Shown: piece by piece, positions 56,460-64,000 of the stretch
How positions within the stretch are numbered: the first letter of the stretch is position 1
Layout of the letters: each line of letters starts with the position of its first letter
Assembly: GCF_013782625.1 (NCBI RefSeq)
Contig: NZ_CP056199.1
Coordinates: 700,588-764,587, forward strand
Length of the DNA stretch: 64,000 bases
DNA from: Enterobacter sp. RHBSTW-00994
GTDB taxonomy: Bacteria > Pseudomonadota > Gammaproteobacteria > Enterobacterales > Enterobacteriaceae
Direction: 5' to 3'
Program-made: the position numbers and the translations under genes
Notes under the pieces: model-generated
Told to the model about the DNA's origin: nothing
What the model saw: the letters and a program-made list of their open reading frames with translations, nothing else
Databases searched by the model: none

Positions 56460-58053
56460 CACGCCCCGGAAGTTTTTCGATAACGGTAAATAAGGCGAAG
56501 CACAGTAAGAGCAGCAGCAATGCCGTTACGGCGCCATCCTGGCTGCGGTAAGAGCCAATTTGCTGATAGAGCCAGAAGGGTAACGTGCGGAAATCGTCGT
56601 TACCAAAAAGCGCAACCACGCCAAAATCACCAATCGACAAGACGCTGGCAAATGCCAGAGCCTGAGCCAGCGGGCGTTTTAACGCGCGCAGTTCCACGAC
56701 TTTTAACCGTCGCCAGCCGCGCATCCCCAGCGATTGGCACAGCACGCTGTAACGACTGTTCACATCGCGCATGGGGTTTTCCAGCACTTTAAGCGCGTAG
56801 GGGATAGCCATTAGCGCATTGGTGAAAATCACAATACCATCAGCCCTTTCCGGCAGCCCAATGGTGGTGTTGAACAGTAAAAAGAAGCCTGTCGCCAGCA
56901 CAATACCGGGCATCGCCAGAATCAACATGCCCGTCAACTCAAGCGCCTGCCCGGCCTTGCTGGCCTGGCGGGCGTAAAGCTCACGGCTGCTCCATAACAG
57001 CATCATGGTCAGTATTACGCATAACACCCCGGCAGCCAGCGCAATGCGCAGAGAGGTCCACAGGGCTTGCCAGAGCACAGGTTGCCATAATACGGACAAC
57101 ATGTTCAGGTTCAGACCATCGGCAACAACCGCCATCAGTGGCGGCAGCAGGAGCAATAATGCCAGCGTAATCAAGGCGGTATCGGTAATGCGGCTGTACA
57201 GACAATCCTGCGGATCGCGCCAGCCTGCTATTTGATTACTGCCCGGAGGAATCGCTTTACTTAAGCGCTGGCTCAGTAGCACCAGCCCCAGACAACAGAC
57301 CATTTGCACCATGGCCAGCAATGCGGCCCGTCCTGGATCGTAGTCGTAGCTCAGTGCCTGATAGATTGCCAGCTCAATGGTGGTTGCCTGGGGGCCGCCG
57401 CCGAGCGAGAGGACTGTCGCAAAACTGGCAAAGCAGAGCATAAAAATAAGTGCAGCGACGGGGGGGATTTGTCGCCGCAGCCAGGGCCATTCGACAAAAC
57501 GAAAGAACGGCCAGCCGCGCATTCCGAGCTGTGCTGCGAGCTGGCGCTGTTCACCGGGGATATTTTCCAGCGCCTGCAAAAAGAGCCGTGTTGCCATCGG
57601 CATATTGAAAAAGATGTGTGCCAGCAGGATGCCTTTCAGACCGTAGGGCGAAAAGGTCCACTCCAGTCCGAGAAGGCTGAACAGTGAGGCCAGCCAGCCC
57701 TGACGCCCGTAAACACTCAAAATACCGAACACCGCGACGAGCACAGGAAGGATCAACGTCATGGCACACAGACGCAACAATGCCTGTCGGCCAGGAAAAT
57801 GTCGTCGGTAGAGCGCGCGAGCCAGAAAGATCGCCGGAACGACGGACAGCAATGCGGAGAGAAAAGCCTGCCAGAAGGAAAAACGGATGACATGCCAGAG
57901 ATAGCTATCATGCCAGAGGGAGACAAGATCGCGCTCTGGCGCGTTTAACCACAACGCAAGGAATGCACCCAGGCTGACCGCCACCATCAGGATGGCGGCG
58001 AGCAGCCCAGGGACTAACCAGCCGGGGATTAACGGCTGACGGCGCGTTGCCAT
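56443..58053 (-). CDS. thiP: Thiamine/TPP ABC transporter permease
   Basis: 536 residues as in E. coli, two fused permease halves with about twelve membrane segments. Coupling (EAA) loops are [20 protein letters not shown] in the first half and [20 protein letters not shown] in the second. It overlaps thiB by 25 bases and thiQ by 17, so the three are translationally linked. Confidence 0.97.
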   Translation of the reverse strand: MATRRQPLIPGWLVPGLLAAILMVAVSLGAFLALWLNAPERDLVSLWHDSYLWHVIRFSFWQAFLSALLSVVPAIFLARALYRRHFPGRQALLRLCAMTLILPVLVAVFGILSVYGRQGWLASLFSLLGLEWTFSPYGLKGILLAHIFFNMPMATRLFLQALENIPGEQRQLAAQLGMRGWPFFRFVEWPWLRRQIPPVAALIFMLCFASFATVLSLGGGPQATTIELAIYQALSYDYDPGRAALLAMVQMVCCLGLVLLSQRLSKAIPPGSNQIAGWRDPQDCLYSRITDTALITLALLLLLPPLMAVVADGLNLNMLSVLWQPVLWQALWTSLRIALAAGVLCVILTMMLLWSSRELYARQASKAGQALELTGMLILAMPGIVLATGFFLLFNTTIGLPERADGIVIFTNALMAIPYALKVLENPMRDVNSRYSVLCQSLGMRGWRRLKVVELRALKRPLAQALAFASVLSIGDFGVVALFGNDDFRTLPFWLYQQIGSYRSQDGAVTALLLLLLCFALFTVIEKLPGRDVKTD

Positions 58054-59012
58054 TCACTTACCCATGCAGCACGCTGCGCAGCAACCTGCTGCGGTGTAAA
58101 TTCCAGTGAGGTTTGCGGTTTGGTCAGTTGATCAAAACCGGCAGGCAGCGTCACATTGGTCACCGGATACATCCAGTTGCCCGTTGGGATCGCATTCTGG
58201 AACGCAGGAGAAACCATAAACTTCAGGAACTTTTCGGCCAGTTCAGGCTGTTTGCTGGCGGTGGTACGCGCAGCGACTTCTACCTGCAGGTAGTGTCCTT
58301 CAGCAAAATTGGCGGCAGCGTAGTGGTCTTTCTTCTCAGCAATAATGTGATAGGCCGGGGAGGTGGTGTAGCTCAGCACCAGGTCACTTTCTCCTTTCAG
58401 GAACAAACCATAGGCTTCGCTCCAGCCTTTCGTGACGGTGACGGTTTTGGCCGCCAGCTTCTGCCAGGCTTCCGGTGCTTTATCGCCATACACTTTTTGC
58501 ATCCACAGCAGCAGACCAAGCCCCGGTGTGCTGGTACGCGGATCTTCATAAATCACGCGCCATTTTTGATCGCTTTCAACCAGCTCTTTCAGGCTTTTCG
58601 GTGGGTTTTTCAGTTTGTTTTTGTCATACACAAACGCAAAATAGCCATAGTCGAAAGGCACGAAGGTATCGTTTTTCCAGCCGCCAGGAACGCTGACGGC
58701 ATCGGTTGCTACGCCGCTTTTGGCAAACAGTTTGGTTTGTGAGGCGGCATCAAGCAGGTTGTTATCCAGGCCGAGGACGACATCGGCTTTGCTGTTTTTT
58801 CCTTCCATCCGCAGACGGTTGAGCAAGGAGACACCATCTTCCAGCGCCACGAACTTCAGCTCGCAGTTGCAGTCCGCTTCGAAGGCTTTTTTGACCACCG
58901 GGCCAGGACCCCAGTCGGCAGAGAAAGAGTCATAGGTGTAGACCGTCAGGACGGGTTTTGCGACAGCAGGCAGTGCGAAAAGCACCAGCAGGGGAAGAAC
59001 TTTTTTTAACAC
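58029..59012 (-). CDS. thiB: Periplasmic thiamine/TPP-binding protein
   Basis: 327 residues from a GTG at 59012, preceded by GAGGTGC; the frame continues upstream into the riboswitch, which is not coding. A signal peptide ends at PAVA-KPVLTVYTYDSFSADW. NRLRMEGKNSKADVVLGLDN and SYTTSPAYHI are shared with E. coli ThiB. It binds thiamine, TMP and TPP for ThiPQ. Confidence 0.97.
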   Translation of the reverse strand: MLKKVLPLLVLFALPAVAKPVLTVYTYDSFSADWGPGPVVKKAFEADCNCELKFVALEDGVSLLNRLRMEGKNSKADVVLGLDNNLLDAASQTKLFAKSGVATDAVSVPGGWKNDTFVPFDYGYFAFVYDKNKLKNPPKSLKELVESDQKWRVIYEDPRTSTPGLGLLLWMQKVYGDKAPEAWQKLAAKTVTVTKGWSEAYGLFLKGESDLVLSYTTSPAYHIIAEKKDHYAAANFAEGHYLQVEVAARTTASKQPELAEKFLKFMVSPAFQNAIPTGNWMYPVTNVTLPAGFDQLTKPQTSLEFTPQQVAAQRAAWVSEWQRAVSR

Positions 59013-59054
59013 TTTGCACCTCAGAGTTGAGTGGCAAAGGATTTTGAGCGACAG

Positions 59055-59142
59055 CCTCAAATCCCTTCGCCGGCGTTATCCGGATCAGGTTCGACGGGTA
59101 TTATCTCAGCGCACATCAGCAGTGATGCAGCACCCCGTTGAG
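59055..59142 (-). ncRNA. TPP (THI-box) riboswitch before thiB
   Basis: On the thiB strand GGGGTGC (59136-59130), GCTGAGA (59110-59104), CGAACCTGATCCGG (59093-59080) and AAGGGA (59067-59062) appear in order, the universal THI-box blocks of the two TPP-sensing helices. The thiB ribosome site lies some 35 bases downstream, so control of translation initiation is likely; TPP represses the thiBPQ operon. Confidence 0.93.
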
Positions 59143-59183
59143 AACGGCGGTATTGTAATGATTTGGTGAAAATTACGAAAGTA

Positions 59184-60839
59184 TTATGGTTCTGGTGGCG
59201 CAAACCAGGCCGATTTGAAGTCAAACCAGCCCAGGGTGTTCATGCGCAAACCACGCATACTTCGCTGGCCCTGGATCATCAGCCAGTGGTGAATGAGTGG
59301 CACAATTGCCTGTCCGGCAAGTAACTGCTGACACCAGGACGCCAGATTCATCTCGCCTGCGCGCCACTGCGCGGCATCCTGCTGCCAGTCGCGATCGATG
59401 CAGTGCTGGATCAGCGGAACTTCATACAGATGCGAAAACAGCGAGAAATCAAGCGGCAGGGTGAAGTTGGCGCTGTTCAGCCAGATATCGCTGATGATGT
59501 CACCGCGATGCCATTCATCATAGTCGACTTCCTGGATCTCCAGCTTGACGCCTTCAGCCGCCAGCAGTTTGCTCATGATTCTGGCTATGAAGCGGTGCTC
59601 GACGTGCTCGCGGTAGTAACTGAGGGTGATGGATTCCAGCCCAGCGGGTTTTTCACTGCTAATCGGGCGAGCATGATGCCAGCGGGGAAGTAATCCATAG
59701 GCCGGGAACCAGTAAGTCTGGTACTGCTCTTCGGCATGGTAAATCAGGTTTGCAGGAGCCAGAATGTGGCTCACCCATCGGCGAACATCCACGTTTGCAC
59801 CGCGATGGGTCCGGGCATCAAACAGCAGATAGTAGCAGCCCTCTTCAAGGCGGCTCTCTACGGCTTTTTCCCCTGTTGTGGGGCCTTCTATTGTCAGACC
59901 AACGCTGAGTTCTTCGCTGATGTCCGGTAGCACCCAGACGTTCACTTCGTCGATCAGCGCCCGGTAGCCAAAATAGTCATCGAACGCCCGGATCTTCAAC
60001 TGGTTATTATTGTTGCGTGATACCGAGTATGGCCCTGTGCCAATCGGCAGGCTGGCGAAATTATTCAGAGACCCCCATTCGGCCGGCAAGATCATGGATG
60101 GCACATAGCCAAGCAGCCAGGGCAGCCATTTATCGGGTTGGGATAACTCAATATCCAGCGTCCAGGCTGTAGGTGAGTGAATATGTAAAATGTGGGAATA
60201 AAGCGGCAGTTTGCGGGCACGCTCAAGCGAGGCAATGACATCGCTCATTTCCAGTTCACGGCCATGGTGGAAATGGATGCCTGGACGAAGAAAAAAGCGC
60301 CAGTGGAGTGGGGTAAGTTGTTGCCAGTGGTGCGCAATATCCGCTTCCAGTTCCCCGTTTTCCTCATTTATGCGCGTCAGCCCGCTGAAGATCTGGCGAG
60401 CCATGTGCGTTTCAGAGCGGCGTAATGCCGTACCAGGCAACAGATTTTTCATCGGACGGTAGTAGAGCACCCGCAGGATGTGGCGTCCCTGGCGAAAGCT
60501 GCGGCCAAGATGAGACACCAGCATCTGGCGTACAGCCGCCTTGTCGCCAACCAGTTGCACCAGTTGATCGATTCTGTCCTGCTCCAGCAGATCCTCTGCT
60601 CGTTGTTGCTGAAGCGCCAGCCCGGTATAGAGGAAGGTCAGATGCGAGCGTTTGCCGCGCCCCGCTTCGGCTTCCCAGTTCAGCCAGCCCTGCTGCTGCA
60701 TGGTGTTGAGCAATGTACGCATATGTCGGCGGGAACAGTTCAGCAGTTCGGCCAGCTCGTTTAGCGTGGTGTCCTGTGATTGCCCCTCACAGCACTGCCA
60801 AAGGCGGATAAATTGTTGTTGCAGACGACCGGACGGCAT
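59184..60839 (-). CDS. sgrR: Transcription activator SgrR
   Basis: 551 residues as in E. coli. An N-terminal winged helix domain ([20 protein letters not shown]) is fused to an oligopeptide-binding-like domain from about residue 160 ([32 protein letters not shown]). It activates sgrS under glucose-phosphate stress and represses itself. It is divergent from sgrS, 67 bp apart. Confidence 0.96.
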   Translation of the reverse strand: MPSGRLQQQFIRLWQCCEGQSQDTTLNELAELLNCSRRHMRTLLNTMQQQGWLNWEAEAGRGKRSHLTFLYTGLALQQQRAEDLLEQDRIDQLVQLVGDKAAVRQMLVSHLGRSFRQGRHILRVLYYRPMKNLLPGTALRRSETHMARQIFSGLTRINEENGELEADIAHHWQQLTPLHWRFFLRPGIHFHHGRELEMSDVIASLERARKLPLYSHILHIHSPTAWTLDIELSQPDKWLPWLLGYVPSMILPAEWGSLNNFASLPIGTGPYSVSRNNNNQLKIRAFDDYFGYRALIDEVNVWVLPDISEELSVGLTIEGPTTGEKAVESRLEEGCYYLLFDARTHRGANVDVRRWVSHILAPANLIYHAEEQYQTYWFPAYGLLPRWHHARPISSEKPAGLESITLSYYREHVEHRFIARIMSKLLAAEGVKLEIQEVDYDEWHRGDIISDIWLNSANFTLPLDFSLFSHLYEVPLIQHCIDRDWQQDAAQWRAGEMNLASWCQQLLAGQAIVPLIHHWLMIQGQRSMRGLRMNTLGWFDFKSAWFAPPEP

Positions 60840-60906
60840 AAAAGGGGAACTCCTGACAAAAAATCAGCAATTTATTAATCCCTATATTAAGCCAATAATT
60901 CTTCCC

Positions 60907-61152
60907 GATGAAGCGAGGAGGTAAATTATGAAGAGGTCTACCGCACGTCAGTTTTATCAGCAGTATTTTTCAGCGACAAAGGGAGTGTCCTGGCTGGCCC
61001 GCCGGTGCGCAGAACAGCGGCTGAAAATGTTGGAGGATCTGATGCAGTGGGATGTTACGAAACCGACCTCTTCTCGCTAACTCGCCTCGATCATGTGTGA
61101 CTGAGTATTGGTGCTAATCACCCGCCAGCAAAATGTTTTTGCTGGCTTTTTT
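60907..61152 (+). ncRNA. sgrS: SgrS small RNA, dual-function
   Basis: About 246 nt. It begins GATGAAGCG, as E. coli SgrS begins GATGAAGC. The ptsG-pairing segment TGTGACTGAGTATTGGTG is intact at 61096-61113. The Hfq-type terminator follows: GCCAGCA with TGCTGGC plus an inner AAA/TTT, and a T run at 61147-61152. It blocks ptsG translation with Hfq during sugar-phosphate stress and carries the sgrT frame in its 5' part. setA starts 51 bases past its terminator and is probably served by read-through. Confidence 0.92.
60928..61080 (+). CDS. sgrT: Glucose uptake inhibitor SgrT
   Basis: 50 residues inside sgrS. The core RQFYQQYFSATKG and LKMLEDLMQWD matches E. coli SgrT (43 residues: MRQFYQHYF..., LTMLEGLMQWD). 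E. coli starts at the Met before RQFYQ; here that codon is GCA and the start has moved upstream to give MKRSTA-RQFYQ. A strong GAGGAGG site lies 7 bases before the ATG. SgrT inhibits glucose import by PtsG. Confidence 0.9.
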   Translation: MKRSTARQFYQQYFSATKGVSWLARRCAEQRLKMLEDLMQWDVTKPTSSR

Positions 61153-61203
61153 CGTTTATTATTCCACCCACTTTTGAATCGCTTTCTTCATAAGGATTTG
61201 CGC

Positions 61204-62382
61204 ATGCTCTGGTTGATGACAATGGGGCGACGCCTGAACGGCGTCTATGCCGCTTTTATGCTGGTGGCCTTTATGATGGGCGTGGCTGGGGCATTACAGG
61301 CTCCGACGCTCAGCCTGTTCCTCAGCCGTGAAGTCGGTGCGCAACCTTTCTGGGTTGGCCTGTTTTACACCATCAACGCGATTGCCGGGATCCTGGTCAG
61401 CCTTGGGCTGGCGAAACGATCGGATAGCCGTGGGGATCGCCGTAAGCTGATTCTGTTTTGCTGCGCGATGGCGGTAGGAAATGCGTTGCTGTTTGCTTTC
61501 AACCGCCATTACCTGACGCTTCTTACCTGCGGCGTGTTGCTCGCCTCGTTGGCGAATACCGCAATGCCGCAGCTTTTCGCGCTGGCCCGTGAATACGCCG
61601 ATAATTCTGCGCGTGAAGTGGTGATGTTCAGTTCGGTAATGCGTGCGCAACTCTCACTGGCATGGGTTATTGGCCCGCCGCTGGCGTTTATGCTGGCGTT
61701 GAATTATGGCTTCACCATGATGTTCTCCATTGCGGCGGGGATTTTTGCCATCAGTCTGGCGCTGATTGCCTTCGTGTTACCCTCGGTGGCGCGGGTGGAA
61801 CAGACAGCAGATAAGCCGATAACTCAGGTGAGCGGCTGGAAAGATAAAAACGTTCGCATGTTGTTTATCGCCTCTACGCTGATGTGGACTTGCAACACCA
61901 TGTACATCATTGATATGCCGCTGTGGATCAGCAGCGATCTGGGGCTTCCGGACAAACTTGCTGGGATATTGATGGGAACGGCTGCCGGGCTTGAGATCCC
62001 GGCGATGATTCTGGCGGGTTACTACGTCAAACGTTTTGGAAAACGCCCGATGATGGTGATTGCCGTCGCCGCAGGTGTAGTGTTCTATCTCGGGTTAATT
62101 TTCTTCCACTCACGTGAGGCGTTACTGGTGCTGCAACTGTTCAATGCGGTCTTCATTGGTATCGTCGCCGGGATCGGCATGCTCTGGTTCCAGGATCTGA
62201 TGCCCGGAAGAGCGGGTTCTGCAACCACGCTCTTTACCAACAGCATCTCAACGGGCGTTATTCTGGCGGGGGTTATTCAGGGAGCATTGTCCCAAAGCTA
62301 CGGTCATTCGGCGGTGTATTGGGTGATTGCGGTGATATCCGTTGTCACACTGCTGCTGACCTGCCGTGTCAAAGATGTGTGA
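61204..62382 (+). CDS. setA: Sugar efflux transporter SetA
   Basis: 392 residues from the ATG at 61204 (MLWLMTMGRRLNGVYAAFML), with AAGGA upstream; the longer frame runs back into sgrS. MFS, twelve helices; LFLSREVGAQPFWVGLFYTI and GMLWFQDLMPGRAGSATTLF are shared with E. coli SetA. It exports sugars and analogues and helps in glucose-phosphate stress. In E. coli leuD follows; here an nfrB-like gene follows. Confidence 0.97.
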   Translation: MLWLMTMGRRLNGVYAAFMLVAFMMGVAGALQAPTLSLFLSREVGAQPFWVGLFYTINAIAGILVSLGLAKRSDSRGDRRKLILFCCAMAVGNALLFAFNRHYLTLLTCGVLLASLANTAMPQLFALAREYADNSAREVVMFSSVMRAQLSLAWVIGPPLAFMLALNYGFTMMFSIAAGIFAISLALIAFVLPSVARVEQTADKPITQVSGWKDKNVRMLFIASTLMWTCNTMYIIDMPLWISSDLGLPDKLAGILMGTAAGLEIPAMILAGYYVKRFGKRPMMVIAVAAGVVFYLGLIFFHSREALLVLQLFNAVFIGIVAGIGMLWFQDLMPGRAGSATTLFTNSISTGVILAGVIQGALSQSYGHSAVYWVIAVISVVTLLLTCRVKDV

Positions 62383-62410
62383 TAGACACGTTTTTTGAAT
62401 ATAGCCTGGC

Positions 62411-62440
62411 TGACGGAAGCATATTGTTTCCGTCATTTTC
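62411..62440 (+). terminator. Terminator after setA
   Basis: TGACGGAA (62411-62418) pairs with TTCCGTCA (62428-62435), followed by TTTTC. Confidence 0.75.
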
Positions 62441-62802
62441 TCAGGTGTTATGAAATAGATACATGAGAAACAGCCTAAGTGTGTATGGCACACAGAATTG
62501 AGCCGCTTTAATTAATCGCTTGTTGCACTTCTGAGATCAATAAAATACTATTTTTGTGATGTAAAATATCGCCCCATTATTGATATTTTTACCTTACTGT
62601 TCAACGGACTGACGGTGAAAACTGTTGCTGGCGCACCTGCAAGAGTACGCTATTATGGTCTACGGACACACCCCAGACGGCGATGGATATGCCAGTGAAA
62701 AGTCATCTCTGCTGCCTATGAATTTCTTTAAAAAACCGCAGTTTAGCCTTCATTTATGTTGCTATTTTGCCACTCATTAACAAATTATAATCGGTAAACA
62801 CG
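62441..62802 (+). promoter_or_regulatory. AT-rich nfrB upstream region
   Basis: No clear gene. TTGCAC (62523-62528), 17 bp and TACTAT (62546-62551) is a possible weak promoter. A 27-codon frame from GTG at 62615 has no recognisable product and only a weak ribosome site. A leader of about 250 nt before nfrB is implied if that promoter is used. Confidence 0.35.
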
Positions 62803-64000
62803 ATGAATTCGTTCGTGGATATTTTTTCCGCCTATCTTTATGGTCTTAAATTTGTTGCAATTACGCTTGCCATAATGATGTTAATCAGTGGCTTAGATGA
62901 TTTATTCATCGATATTGTCTACTGGTGTCGTCGCCTTTTCAGGCTATTAACGGTATATCGTCGCCACCCGCGCATGGATTATCGCGAGCTGTATAAGCCC
63001 GATGAAAAACCGCTGGCGATTATGGTTCCAGCATGGAATGAAACCGGTGTGATTGGCAATATGGCTGAACTGGCGGCAATGACGCTGGACTACGAGAATT
63101 ACCATATCTTCGTGGGTACTTATCCAAACGATCCAGATACTCAGCGAGATGTGGATGAAGTCTGCGCCCGTTTTCCGAATGTGCACAAAGTCGTGTGTGC
63201 CCGGCCTGGCCCCACCAGTAAAGCGGATTGCCTGAATAATATTCTCGACGCCATTACCCAGTTTGAACGCAGCGCGAATTTCACCTTTGCCGGCTTTATT
63301 TTGCATGATGCGGAAGATGTTATTTCGCCGATGGAGCTGCGTTTGTTTAACTATCTGGTCGACAGAAAAGATCTTATCCAAATCCCTGTCTATCCGTTTG
63401 AACGTAGCTGGACGCATTTTACCAGCATGTCCTATATCGATGAATTCGCCGAACTCCACGGTAAAGATGTACCGGTGCGTGAGGCCATCGCTGGTCAAGT
63501 TCCCAGTGCAGGTGTAGGGACATGTTTTAGCCGTCGTGCGGTAATGGCACTGCTGGCTGATGGTGATGGTATTGCTTTTGATGTACAGAGTCTTACCGAA
63601 GATTACGACATTGGCTTCCGTCTGAAGGCCAAAGGGATGACGGAAATCTTTGTACGTTTCCCGGTGGTGGACCCTTCTCAGGAAGCCAAACGTCCACGCC
63701 GGTTTTTACAGAACGTCCGTTGGTCGTCCGTGATTTGTGTGCGGGAATATTTTCCGGATACCTTTACGACCGCCATGCGCCAGAAATCACGCTGGATCAT
63801 CGGCATCGTTTTCCAGGGATTTAAAACCCACCGCTGGGCTGATAGCCCTACGCTTAACTACTTCCTGTGGCGAGATCGGAAAGGAGCGATCAGTAACTTC
63901 CTGAGCTTCTTTGCCATGATCATTATGATCCAGCTGGTGATGCTGCTGATTTACCAGCGGTTGTGGCCAGATGCCTGGCAGTTCCTCTCTATTTTCACGG
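62803..64000 (+). CDS. nfrB: NfrB-like glycosyltransferase, phage N4 receptor system (3' end outside window)
   Basis: Open from an ATG at 62803 to the window edge, 399 residues. An N-terminal membrane segment (14-30) leads to a GT2 domain. Processive GT motifs are visible: HDAED (168-172), TED (265-267) and QKSRW (327-331). A second membrane region starts near residue 365. LAIMVPAWNETGVIGNMAEL and the following blocks match E. coli NfrB nearly residue for residue. NfrB makes the secreted glycan used by phage N4 as its first receptor, with NfrA in the outer membrane; a C-terminal c-di-GMP-binding domain, if present, lies outside the window. In E. coli it maps near cus, not beside setA. The start has a weak ribosome site. 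Confidence 0.93.
   Translation, partial: MNSFVDIFSAYLYGLKFVAITLAIMMLISGLDDLFIDIVYWCRRLFRLLTVYRRHPRMDYRELYKPDEKPLAIMVPAWNETGVIGNMAELAAMTLDYENYHIFVGTYPNDPDTQRDVDEVCARFPNVHKVVCARPGPTSKADCLNNILDAITQFERSANFTFAGFILHDAEDVISPMELRLFNYLVDRKDLIQIPVYPFERSWTHFTSMSYIDEFAELHGKDVPVREAIAGQVPSAGVGTCFSRRAVMALLADGDGIAFDVQSLTEDYDIGFRLKAKGMTEIFVRFPVVDPSQEAKRPRRFLQNVRWSSVICVREYFPDTFTTAMRQKSRWIIGIVFQGFKTHRWADSPTLNYFLWRDRKGAISNFLSFFAMIIMIQLVMLLIYQRLWPDAWQFLSIFT

Noticed and set aside
62947-63498. 183-residue open frame antisense to nfrB
   Set aside because: The opposite strand carries intact GT2 motifs; the antisense product shows nothing recognisable.

Overview
The window is chromosomal DNA from a member of the Enterobacteriaceae, close to Escherichia, Citrobacter and Enterobacter. 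Gene order and protein sequences follow the E. coli 0-2 minute region: satP, dnaK-dnaJ, nhaA-nhaR, rpsT, ribF-ileS-lspA-fkpB-ispH, dapB, carA-carB, kefF-kefC, folA, apaH-apaG-rsmA-pdxA-surA-lptD, djlA, rluA-rapA, polB, araBAD/araC, yabI, thiBPQ, sgrR/sgrS/setA. The genus cannot be fixed by reading alone. I saw no IS element, prophage, integrase, tRNA, rRNA or CRISPR array.

Layout. Positions 1-4.1 kb hold a Fur-type iron/siderophore ABC transporter (cut by the window edge) and an unusual ClC protein. Positions 4.2-23 kb hold acetate transport, heat-shock chaperones, Na+/H+ antiport, S20, FAD synthesis, IleRS, lipoprotein maturation, isoprenoid and lysine synthesis, and carbamoyl phosphate synthesis. 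Genes E. coli carries here (yaaW/yaaI, rihC, cai/fix) are absent. Positions 23.2-28.7 kb, where E. coli has cai-fix, hold a divergent sugar-acid cluster: YhcH-like protein, gluconokinase, gluconate 5-dehydrogenase-like SDR, LacI regulator, 2-hydroxyacid dehydrogenase and MFS transporter. Positions 28.8-39.6 kb hold K+ efflux, DHFR and the apaH-to-lptD envelope/pyridoxine/ribosome operon. At 39.7-43.4 kb a 1241-residue serine-protease autotransporter sits between djlA and rluA. Positions 43.5-62.4 kb hold RluA, RapA, SOS-regulated Pol II, the arabinose regulon with its full looping control region, thiamine uptake with a TPP riboswitch, and the SgrR/SgrS/SgrT/SetA sugar-phosphate stress module. 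The window ends inside a gene very like nfrB, which in E. coli lies elsewhere.

Control sites read directly include a Fur box, two sigma-32 dnaK promoters, PurR and ARG boxes before carA, a LexA box before polB, the araO2/O1/CRP/I1/I2 set, a TPP riboswitch, and a CRP site plus a repeated 22-bp motif in the sugar-acid cluster. No wholly new system is evident. The best candidates for follow-up are the hybrid autotransporter with a hairpin over its ribosome binding site, the sugar-acid cluster and its repeated motif, the ClC protein lacking the proton glutamate, and nfrB beside setA.
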